From an uncultured Streptococcus sp. (GTDB lineage Bacteria; Bacillota; Bacilli; Lactobacillales; Streptococcaceae), in the NCBI GenBank assembly GCA_934215455.1, contig CAKPZX010000002.1, positions 24,448-88,447 on the forward strand: DNA of 64,000 nucleotides, read 5' to 3'. This document shows positions 57,803 to 64,000 of this stretch, piece after piece. Position numbers and translations under genes: made by a program. Position 1 is the stretch's first letter. Each line of letters starts with the position of its first letter. The notes under the pieces are model-generated. The model made no database searches. It worked only from the letters and a program-made list of their open reading frames with translations, and had not been told where the DNA came from.

Positions 57803-58030
57803 TTAGCTATCTTTTTTAGGGTTGCTCATGATTCGTGTGAAGAGCTCTTTGCATCTATCTTTTAGAACTTTTTCGTAGAAGACGAGTATAGCGATGTTCA
57901 CAATCATAAAGTTCAAGGTCAGATAGAACAAGTCAAATGAATTACGGGCATAATCAGTCGCTAATAGATAGGAGGAGAGGGCTCCTAGAATCATATAAGG
58001 AAGATACTTGATATACTTGTTTATCATCAT
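57803..58030 (-). CDS. Small two-helix membrane protein
   Basis: A 75-residue protein with two hydrophobic segments, YLPYMILGALSSYLLA (about 8-23) and LTLNFMIVNIAILVFY (about 36-52), and a basic, Lys/Arg-rich C-terminal tail. I do not recognise the family. ATG 58030 (or 58027) follows GAGGTGCTGT. It is a stand-alone gene with its own terminator. Its size and layout suit a small membrane modulator, but nothing more can be said. Confidence 0.7.
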   Translation of the reverse strand: MMINKYIKYLPYMILGALSSYLLATDYARNSFDLFYLTLNFMIVNIAILVFYEKVLKDRCKELFTRIMSNPKKDS

Positions 58031-58123
58031 ACAGCACCTCGTATACATTAAAGGATTTGTTTTTTCACTATCATTGTATTCCTTTTAAGGGAAAATGCAA
58101 GCGATTATACCTTTAAGTTATGA

Positions 58124-58153
58124 AAAAACCAATGCTAGTTGGCATTGGTCATT
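58124..58153 (-). terminator. Terminator overlapping the end of the ThrE-type gene
   Basis: On the minus strand ACCAATGC and GCATTGGT flank the stop codon and lead into TTTTTTC, so the 3' end of the coding sequence is part of the stem. Confidence 0.8.
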
Positions 58154-58602
58154 TTTCTTTTTTGATGGCGTTGGTAAGAATGGTAGAGTTTCAAGACAAC
58201 AGAGCCGCTAGCCATCCCGATGGAGATCACCAAGGCCAGAATAACCACCAGGGTCACGCTGGTTACTGCTTGGCGATATTGGCCACTGACAAAGAAGGAA
58301 GTGGTCCGATAGGAAATATATCCAGGAACCAAGGGCGCGAGAATGGACAACATAAAGACCACGACAGGCGTCTTGAGAATGATACTTAAAATCTGACTGA
58401 TACAGGAGCCGACAATGGCTGCGATAAAGGTTGCAACGATGACATTGGTAGGCCCTTTCAGGATATAGTAAAGTAGCCAGATGCCCATGCCGAGGATTCC
58501 TCCAGGAATCAACATGGAGCGCTGCACATTTAGGACAATTAAAAAGGTGATGATGGCAATCAAACTCGCCACCGCTTGGATTAAAAATTCAGTTAGGTTC
58601 AT
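58135..58602 (-). CDS. Threonine/serine exporter family protein, small subunit (ThrE_2)
   Basis: A 155-residue membrane protein with about four hydrophobic segments, matching the ThrE_2/DUF3815 half of the threonine/serine exporter. LAPLVPGYISYRTT is the typical PG-containing loop. In Corynebacterium ThrE both halves are fused; here they are split over two genes, this one following the larger half by 4 bp. Substrate is inferred from the family. Confidence 0.85.
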   Translation of the reverse strand: MNLTEFLIQAVASLIAIITFLIVLNVQRSMLIPGGILGMGIWLLYYILKGPTNVIVATFIAAIVGSCISQILSIILKTPVVVFMLSILAPLVPGYISYRTTSFFVSGQYRQAVTSVTLVVILALVISIGMASGSVVLKLYHSYQRHQKRKMTNAN

Positions 58603-58606
58603 GATT

Positions 58607-59365
58607 TTATTTCATAAGGACGAGGGCAACGGTTGTACCGGCACCAAGTGCAAGAGTAATGAGGAGAGTCTCAAAGAGTTTGCTCATCCCAGAGTTGAGG
58701 TGGTAATTCATGAGATCTCGGACGGCATTGGTCATAGCGATTCCAGGAACGAAGGGCATGACACAGCCTGCGATAATGAGATCGGTATTGGAAGGAAAAC
58801 CACTATAGCGGGTCCAGATATGGGCCAAAAAACCAAAGACAAAGGCAGCCGCAAAGGCAGTGGCAAAAGGAATGCGAACGTATTTCTCAACGACAAGAGA
58901 AAAAGCAAAGGCAAAGACAGTCGCAATACCCGCTCCAATCGCATCATAGAAATTTCCTCCAAACATGATGGAGAAGAAAGGCGCACTAAGAGTTGCCGCA
59001 ATGGTCAACTGGAGATTGGTATAAGGAACGCGCTTCATTTTCAACTCGCTCAGGGCCTGGTAGGCTTGCTCGAGATCGATCTCTCCAGAGACGAGTTGAC
59101 GAGAGATCTGATTGACATCACAGACCTTTTCAATATTGTAATTGGTCCGCAAGATCCGTTTCATGCGCGTGACATTGGCATTCTCAATTGAAAAGAAAAT
59201 AGCGACTGGCATCGCTAAAACATTGCAATCGACGATTCCCTGTGAATGGGCGATCCGGATCATGGTATCTTCGACCCGGTGAATCTCAGAACCGCTCTCT
59301 ATCAGGAGGGTTCCAGCTAACATCAGGACGTCGATCACTTGGTTGATCTGTTTTGACTCTTCCAT
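58607..59365 (-). CDS. Threonine/serine exporter family protein, large subunit (ThrE/DUF1212)
   Basis: A 252-residue protein. The N-terminal ~115 residues form the soluble hydrolase-like part with the signature LLIESGSEIHRVEDTMIRIA (key part GSEIHRVEDT). Five membrane helices follow, with CVMPFVPGIAMTNAVRD as the second family block. It is the partner of the gene at 58135, and the pair should export threonine, serine or related compounds. AAGGAAATT precedes the ATG on the minus strand. Confidence 0.88.
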   Translation of the reverse strand: MEESKQINQVIDVLMLAGTLLIESGSEIHRVEDTMIRIAHSQGIVDCNVLAMPVAIFFSIENANVTRMKRILRTNYNIEKVCDVNQISRQLVSGEIDLEQAYQALSELKMKRVPYTNLQLTIAATLSAPFFSIMFGGNFYDAIGAGIATVFAFAFSLVVEKYVRIPFATAFAAAFVFGFLAHIWTRYSGFPSNTDLIIAGCVMPFVPGIAMTNAVRDLMNYHLNSGMSKLFETLLITLALGAGTTVALVLMK

Positions 59366-59503
59366 AATTTCCTTCTTACTACATAATCTGTTTCTATTAT
59401 AGCAAAAAAGGACGAGAGACAGAACTAAAATTTGACAATTCTAGTTTGTTTCTTATCCTTTCTGAATTCGTTTAGAATAGCTATTGTTTAGGCTTATCAT
59501 TCG

Positions 59504-59617
59504 CTAACTCGGGTGGTGGTGCTGCACGGTGCTATCCTGGACGAGAAGGGTTGCTAAAAAGATCAGTGCAATCAGGATAAAGAGCCAAATAATAGCGAAA
59601 ATAAATGTTAAAAACAT
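59504..59617 (-). CDS. Small membrane peptide, 37 aa
   Basis: A short ORF on the minus strand. It codes for a hydrophobic helix (FLTFIFAIIWLFILIALIF, about residues 2-20, extending to LLV) and a polar tail, QDSTVQHHHPS, with three His. AGAAGGGGTGATCC is a strong ribosome site, and TTGACA-17-TATAGT lies 33 bases further up. These signals make translation likely despite the length. A cre-like sequence overlaps the promoter. The family is unknown to me; a regulatory or metal-linked membrane peptide is possible. Confidence 0.65.
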   Translation of the reverse strand: MFLTFIFAIIWLFILIALIFLATLLVQDSTVQHHHPS

Positions 59618-59649
59618 AGGATCACCCCTTCTATCTTATTTACAGATCT

Positions 59650-59678
59650 ACTATAACACTTGGAGAAAGCGCTGTCAA
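59650..59678 (-). promoter_or_regulatory. Promoter of the 37-aa membrane peptide
   Basis: On the minus strand TTGACA (59678-59673), exactly 17 bases and TATAGT (59655-59650). Confidence 0.8.
59664..59677 (+). promoter_or_regulatory. cre-like site over the peptide promoter
   Basis: AGAAAGCGCTGTCA differs from the cre consensus TGWAANCGNTNWCA only at the first base. It covers the -35 and spacer, a position expected to repress. Confidence 0.55.
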
Positions 59679-59738
59679 ACCCTATACGGTAAGCTCTTAA
59701 ACTCTTTCAAAATTCAGAATACTCTTGCGATGGGGATG

Positions 59739-59769
59739 AAAAAACCAGCCGTTTCCGACTGGTTTTTTA
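59739..59769 (-). terminator. Terminator of pfl
   Basis: On the minus strand AAAAAACCAGTCG, GAAA loop and CGGCTGGTTTTTTC form a strong hairpin with T run. Confidence 0.92.
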
Positions 59770-59784
59770 GGATCTATTTGAATC

Positions 59785-62100
59785 TTAGTTCAAGGCATCA
59801 TCCATTGAAAGAACTTCGTGGAAGACACGTTGTGTCAATTCAGTTTTTTGTTCTGGAGTGAGGTATTTAGTGTTTACACAGTATCCAGAGATACGTACGA
59901 TAACATCTTCACCGCTCATGATCTTTTCGTAAACGTCTGACAAGTCCATAACGTTCAAGTTAACGTGTTGTCCACCGTTTTCGAAGTATCCGTCAAGGAT
60001 AGTTACGAGGTTGTCAACTTGTTCGTCGTGAGTCTTACCAAGGGCACGAGGTGATACTTGAGTAGTAAGTGAGATACCGTCAGCTGCATAACCGAAGTCA
60101 AGGCTTGCAAGTGAGTTCAAGTTTTGCAACCATCCACCTTTAGCTTTGTTAGATGGGTTAGCACCTGGTGAGAAGAATTCCAATTTAGACAAGTTCACTG
60201 AACCATCTTCGTTGAGGTATACCCCTTTGTGAACTGGAGAGTTACCAGTTTGTTTAGAGTAAGCAACGTTAGAAGTGATTGTAAGAAGTGAAACTGTAGC
60301 TTCTGCATCTTTGTAGAGTTTGTGGCTACGAAGACGAGTAGTGTAAGCTTCAATCAACCATTCTGCCAATTCGTTTGAACGTGGGTCATCTTCACCCCAA
60401 CGTGGGTATTCACCGATTGTTTCGTAGTCGTAGATGTAGCCATCTTCGTCACGGATTGGTTTAACTGTAGCGTATTTGATTGCTGACAATGTATCAACAG
60501 TGTTGGCAAATCCACAGATACCGAATCCCATGTTAGCGCGTTGGTGAGTTGGCAAGAAGGCCATTTGAACTGCTTCGTAGTTGTACTTATCAGTCATGTA
60601 GTGGATGATGTTCAAAGCATCTACGTAAGTGTCAGTCAACCAGTCAAGAGATTTTTCGAAGTTTGCTTTAACAGATTCGAATTCAAGAACTTCGTCACGG
60701 ATTGGATCGATGTCAAATACTTTGTAGTCTTTATGAACATCGTCGTAACCACCGTTCAAGCCAGTAAGAAGAGCTTTAAGAACGTTAACACGAGCACCGA
60801 AGTATTGGATGTTGTGGCGTTGTTCTTCGTTTTCTGGGTCAAGTGGAGATACACAACATGAGATACAGCTCATTTCACCGTATCCGTCTTTGGCCATTGT
60901 TGTTACACCTTCGTATTGGATAGAAGAGTGTTTGTGGCTCATGTGCATACAGTAGCGACGGAAGCTATATGGCAATTTGTCAGTCCAAAGAACTGTCAAG
61001 TTTGGTTCTGGAGAGTTACCGATGTTGTCCAAAGTGTTCAAGAAACGGTAGTCCATCTTCGTAACACGGTGACGTCCGTCGTTACCCATACCAGCCATAG
61101 AAGTTGTGATGAAGGTTGGGTCACCTGAGTACAATTGGTCGTAAGCTTTTGTACGAGCAAATTTAACAGTACGCAATTTCATAACGAAATCGTCAACGAA
61201 TTCTTGGATTTCTGATTCAGTAAATGTACCACGAGCCAAGTCACGTTCAGCGTAGATATCCAAAACGATTGGCACACGTCCAAGAGAAGTAGCAGCACCG
61301 TTGATCACACGGCAGACAGCCATGAAGGCGATGTTTGTCCATTGGATTGCTTCTTTTGTATTGAAGGCAGGACGACGTACGTCTACACCATAAAGGTCAC
61401 CCAATTTAACAACTTCTTGAAGTGCTTGGTATTGAAGGTTTACTTCTTCACGAAGACGGATTGATTCTTCATCGATTTCAGTAATAGAGTTCCAGTCGTT
61501 TGCTTTTTCAGCCATCAAGTAGTCAGCACCGTAAAGAGCCAAACGTGCATAAACCCCGATGATACGTCCACGAGAGTATGCATCTGGAAGACCAGTTACA
61601 GTGTGAGCGTGGCGGGCACGACGGATGTTTGTAGTATAAGCACGGAAGATACCATCGTTTACAGTTGTAACGTATTTTGTGAAGATTTCATGAACTGCTG
61701 GATCTGGTTCGTATCCATTTTCTTTCAAAGTAGTTTCCGCCATACGGATACCACCACGAGGCATGAAGTTCAATTTGAACAATTCATCATTTTGGATACC
61801 GAAGATCAATTCGTTTTCTTTGTCGATATATCCAGCTGCGATATCAGCGATAGATGTTGGACGGTTATCGTATGGGAAACGAGTTTCTTCGTAATGAGCT
61901 TTTGTTTCTTCAACAATCTTCTTGATGTGAAGAGAACGTTCAGTTGGACCAGCTAGGAAGCTTTCATCTCCATCATAAGGTGTGTAGTTAGCTTGAACGA
62001 AGCGAGAAACGCTTGCTTTTTCTTTCCAATCTTCACCTTTGAAGCCTTCCCAGGCTTTGTCAAAAATATCTTGTGCTTCAACGACTGTTTTAACAACCAT
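59785..62100 (-). CDS. pfl: Formate acetyltransferase (pyruvate formate-lyase)
   Basis: It splits pyruvate with CoA into acetyl-CoA and formate during anaerobic mixed-acid fermentation. The 771-residue glycyl-radical enzyme has the catalytic Cys415-Cys416 in [12 protein letters not shown] and the radical-bearing Gly739 in VRISGYCVN. Substrate-binding Arg residues lie in the N-terminal half. Codon use is strongly biased, in line with high expression. The activating enzyme gene is not in the window. A near-perfect cre site sits between its -35 and -10. Confidence 0.97.
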   Translation of the reverse strand: MVVKTVVEAQDIFDKAWEGFKGEDWKEKASVSRFVQANYTPYDGDESFLAGPTERSLHIKKIVEETKAHYEETRFPYDNRPTSIADIAAGYIDKENELIFGIQNDELFKLNFMPRGGIRMAETTLKENGYEPDPAVHEIFTKYVTTVNDGIFRAYTTNIRRARHAHTVTGLPDAYSRGRIIGVYARLALYGADYLMAEKANDWNSITEIDEESIRLREEVNLQYQALQEVVKLGDLYGVDVRRPAFNTKEAIQWTNIAFMAVCRVINGAATSLGRVPIVLDIYAERDLARGTFTESEIQEFVDDFVMKLRTVKFARTKAYDQLYSGDPTFITTSMAGMGNDGRHRVTKMDYRFLNTLDNIGNSPEPNLTVLWTDKLPYSFRRYCMHMSHKHSSIQYEGVTTMAKDGYGEMSCISCCVSPLDPENEEQRHNIQYFGARVNVLKALLTGLNGGYDDVHKDYKVFDIDPIRDEVLEFESVKANFEKSLDWLTDTYVDALNIIHYMTDKYNYEAVQMAFLPTHQRANMGFGICGFANTVDTLSAIKYATVKPIRDEDGYIYDYETIGEYPRWGEDDPRSNELAEWLIEAYTTRLRSHKLYKDAEATVSLLTITSNVAYSKQTGNSPVHKGVYLNEDGSVNLSKLEFFSPGANPSNKAKGGWLQNLNSLASLDFGYAADGISLTTQVSPRALGKTHDEQVDNLVTILDGYFENGGQHVNLNVMDLSDVYEKIMSGEDVIVRISGYCVNTKYLTPEQKTELTQRVFHEVLSMDDALN

Positions 62101-62155
62101 TTTTATTTTCCTCTATTGTCTTTCTAGCAACTATATCTGTTGCACTTACAATAGT

Positions 62156-62184
62156 AGTATACCATACAGAAACCGGTTACACAA
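62156..62184 (-). promoter_or_regulatory. Promoter of pfl
   Basis: On the minus strand TTGTGT (62184-62179), 17 bases and TATACT (62161-62156). Confidence 0.65.
62168..62181 (-). promoter_or_regulatory. cre-like site in the pfl promoter
   Basis: On the minus strand TGTAACCGGTTTCT fits the cre consensus except for the last base; the reverse reading also fits 13 of 14. It lies between -35 and -10. Confidence 0.6.
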
Positions 62185-62265
62185 AGACAAATTGCGAAAA
62201 ATAGCAGATTCTTTTATAATACAGTTTCAACTCTTCTGTGATACTGTACTACATTTTTGAAAATG

Positions 62266-62293
62266 AACATGAATTTCCATCAATTTTCATGTT
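62266..62293. repeat. Inverted repeat between pfl and dinB
   Basis: AACATGAA (62266-62273) and TTCATGTT (62286-62293) around 12 bases in the divergent spacer. It could be an operator or a weak hairpin. Confidence 0.4.
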
Positions 62294-62311
62294 TTTAGGA
62301 AGGGCCGATTT

Positions 62312-62340
62312 TTGCAATTCTAAAATTTTCTTCTTATAAT
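62312..62340 (+). promoter_or_regulatory. Promoter of dinB
   Basis: TTGCAA (62312-62317), 17 bases and TATAAT (62335-62340). Confidence 0.8.
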
Positions 62341-62360
62341 AGAAAAAAGGAGGGTGAAAA

Positions 62361-63467
62361 ATGCTGATATTTCCATTGGTGAATGATACGAGTCGCAAGA
62401 TTATTCATATTGATATGGATGCGTTTTTTGCTGCCGTCGAAGAAAGAGACAACCCTAGTTTAAAGGGCAAGCCTGTCGTAATTGGCCAGGACCCTCGTCA
62501 ATCAGGAGGGAGAGGTGTGGTCTCGACCTGTAACTATGAAGCAAGGAAATATGGCATTCACTCGGCCATGAGTTCCAAAGAAGCTCTGGACCTTTGTCCC
62601 CAAGCGATTTTTATCTCTGGAAATTATGAGAAATACAGAGAAGTGGGCGAGCAGGTTCGTGAGATTTTCAAGCGTTATACAGATCTGATCGAGCCTATGA
62701 GTATTGATGAAGCCTATCTAGATGTGACGGAAAATAAAATCCAGAGCAAATCAGCTGTCAAAATCGCTCGCTTGATTCAGCATGCGATCTGGGAAGAGCT
62801 GCATCTCACAGCTTCAGCGGGTGTCTCTTATAATAAGTTTTTGGCCAAGATGGCAAGTGACTACCAAAAACCCCGTGGCCTAACGGTGGTCTTGCCGGAG
62901 GATGCTGAGGATTTCCTGAGCCAGATGGACATTGCCAAATTTCACGGGGTAGGAAAGAAGACAGTGGAGCGGCTGCATGAAATGGGGGTCTATACTGGAG
63001 CGGATCTTTTAGCCATCCCGGAGATGACCTTGATCGATCGGTTTGGGCGCTTTGGCTATGATCTCTTTCGTAAGGCGCGAGGCATTCACAATAGCCCTGT
63101 CAAGAGCCATCGCATCCGCAAGTCGATCGGAAAAGAGCGGACCTACCGCAAGCTCCTCTATGCTGAAGATGATATTTTAGAAGAAATTGCCAATCTGTCC
63201 AGTAAGGTGGCCCAATCGCTGGAAAAACATGGCAAGCAAGGAAAAACCTTGGTTTTAAAGGTGCGCTATGGAGACTTCACCACCCTGACCAAGCGAATGA
63301 CATTGACGGAGCCAACACGAGAGGCTGAGCGGATCAATCGTTCCGCTCGCCATATTTTTCAAGAAATTGAATCGACAAATACTGGAATCCGCCTCTTGGG
63401 TGTCACCATGACCAATTTCGTCGATCATACTGAGCTGCCTTTGGTGGAAGAAAAAGAAAACGACTAG
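62361..63467 (+). CDS. dinB: DNA polymerase IV
   Basis: An error-prone Y-family polymerase for lesion bypass. The 368-residue protein has the palm acids in [19 protein letters not shown] (key part DMDAFFA) and [10 protein letters not shown] near residue 115, the HhH-containing thumb ([16 protein letters not shown]) and the little-finger domain to the C-terminus. The usual C-terminal beta-clamp motif is not obvious at the very end. AAAAGGAGGGTGAAAA precedes the ATG. The stop lies inside a terminator stem shared with recD2. Confidence 0.96.
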   Translation: MLIFPLVNDTSRKIIHIDMDAFFAAVEERDNPSLKGKPVVIGQDPRQSGGRGVVSTCNYEARKYGIHSAMSSKEALDLCPQAIFISGNYEKYREVGEQVREIFKRYTDLIEPMSIDEAYLDVTENKIQSKSAVKIARLIQHAIWEELHLTASAGVSYNKFLAKMASDYQKPRGLTVVLPEDAEDFLSQMDIAKFHGVGKKTVERLHEMGVYTGADLLAIPEMTLIDRFGRFGYDLFRKARGIHNSPVKSHRIRKSIGKERTYRKLLYAEDDILEEIANLSSKVAQSLEKHGKQGKTLVLKVRYGDFTTLTKRMTLTEPTREAERINRSARHIFQEIESTNTGIRLLGVTMTNFVDHTELPLVEEKEND

Positions 63468-63490
63468 TTTGTTCACTAGTCGTATTTTTT
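63456..63490. terminator. Bidirectional terminator between dinB and recD2
   Basis: ACGACTAGT (63460-63468) pairs with ACTAGTCGT (63475-63483), flanked by A-rich sequence on the left and ATTTTTT on the right. Confidence 0.85.
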
Positions 63491-64000
63491 GATGTCAAAA
63501 AAGGCTGCAATCTCTTCTTCAGTCAGTCCGATCATAGGAGAGATGGTGTGGAGATTGTCTTCTGTCAGTCGATAAACAGTCGGTTCATCAGGCTCAGTCT
63601 TCCTTTCAACAGTTTCTTCCTTGCTTCGTGTAGACTCGACTGTAGCAGAAGCGGTGGCAACGGATGAAGAAGAGTCTTTGGTTGCCTCGCCTCCGTCCAG
63701 GTCCTTGAAGCGTTCCACTAAGTAGGTCTTGCGGGCAGTACCGGTATTTTTAGTGGCGTAATCAAAGGCGCTGTATTCTCCTAAGAGAATCAGCTTGCTC
63801 TTAGAGCGCGTGATGGCAGTATAGATCAAATTGCGCTGCAACATCCGGTGGCTTTGATTGGTAATGGGCAAAATCACTACCGGAAACTCACTTCCTTGCG
63901 ATTTGTGAATACTCATGGCGTAAGCTAAGCGAATCTTGTACCATTCATTGCGCGGGTAGACGATTTCATTGCCATCAAATTGGATGGTCAATTCATCTTG
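63476..64000 (-). CDS. recD2: ATP-dependent RecD2-like helicase, C-terminal part
   Basis: The frame is open to the right edge, so only the last ~174 residues are seen. The UvrD-type C-terminal segment is clear: YAMSIHKSQGSEFPVVILP (key part IHKSQGSEF, helicase motif V) and LIYTAITRSKSKLILLG (motif VI). A Ser/Thr/Glu-rich tail of about 80 residues follows and is variable in streptococci. RecD2 is a 5'-3' helicase working without RecBC in Gram-positive bacteria. It is convergent with dinB. Confidence 0.93.
   Translation of the reverse strand, partial: QDELTIQFDGNEIVYPRNEWYKIRLAYAMSIHKSQGSEFPVVILPITNQSHRMLQRNLIYTAITRSKSKLILLGEYSAFDYATKNTGTARKTYLVERFKDLDGGEATKDSSSSVATASATVESTRSKEETVERKTEPDEPTVYRLTEDNLHTISPMIGLTEEEIAAFFDIKKYD

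Noticed and set aside
62266-62293. Inverted repeat as a terminator
   Set aside because: It is AT-rich, with a 12-base loop and only a short T run, and lies between divergent promoters where no transcript should end; kept only as a low-confidence repeat.

Overview
This window looks like chromosome of a low-to-moderate GC Streptococcus of the mitis/sanguinis type. The grounds are the gene order (khpB–rpmH; tatD–rnmV–rsmA; rsgA–rpe–thiN–rmuC–yhaM–purR; rpsL–rpsG–fusA–gap; pgk–glnR–glnA), the complete mevalonate route, the YSIRK/sortase-type surface glycosidase, rocS, pepX and the extended -10 promoters (TGnTATAAT). A S. parasanguinis-like species would fit, but species cannot be fixed from sequence reading alone. 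The window is almost all core chromosome. I see no prophage, insertion sequence, CRISPR array, rRNA operon or origin.

Layout. 1-3.7 kb: end of khpB, an unrecognised gene, rpmH, then the RNA-maturation set tatD–rnmV–rsmA. 3.7-3.9 kb: tRNA-Ser(CGA) and tRNA-Leu(CAG) on the minus strand. 4-5 kb: a CPBP membrane protease. 5.2-11.1 kb: rsgA, rpe, thiN, rmuC, yhaM, purR and an exported low-complexity protein. 11.1-15.9 kb: str operon and gap. 16-20.9 kb: a large cell-wall GH85 endoglycosidase with a perfect cre site, lying between gap and pgk. 21-25 kb: pgk, a FUSC-like protein and the glnR–glnA operon, with two near-identical ~175-bp multi-hairpin repeats. 25.1-29.5 kb: RNase J1/rpoY, then tsaB–rimI–tsaD. 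29.6-33.5 kb: an accessory cluster of lipoproteins and multi-pass membrane proteins, none with a known function. 33.6-39.4 kb: azlCD, a lipoprotein behind a long palindrome, an aquaglyceroporin, a flavoprotein, lrgAB and ebfC. 39.4-46.5 kb: an ABC exporter, a DnaQ-like exonuclease with rocS, pepX, and a membrane protein with a papain-like tail. 46.5-57.6 kb: a CppA-like VOC protein, a serine hydrolase, mvk–mvaD–mvaK2–fni facing mvaS–mvaA, and between them a secreted C69 dipeptidase paired with a PrsW protease. 57.8-64 kb: small membrane proteins, a ThrE-type exporter, pfl, dinB and the end of recD2.

How genes work together. The two mevalonate operons together make isopentenyl diphosphate and dimethylallyl diphosphate from acetyl-CoA-derived precursors. 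gap, pgk and pfl belong to fermentative glycolysis, and cre sites at pfl, the GH85 gene and a small membrane peptide suggest shared CcpA control. glnR–glnA is a self-regulated nitrogen unit.

The most interesting signal is non-coding: a ~140-160 bp element present twice (39421-39583 and 52251-52388). Its hairpin stems differ completely in sequence between copies but stay fully complementary, and an 8-nt loop is conserved and can pair with a 5' segment as a pseudoknot. This is direct covariation evidence for a structured RNA. A 37-codon membrane peptide (59504-59617, minus) with a consensus promoter, strong ribosome binding site and a cre-like site is the second candidate.
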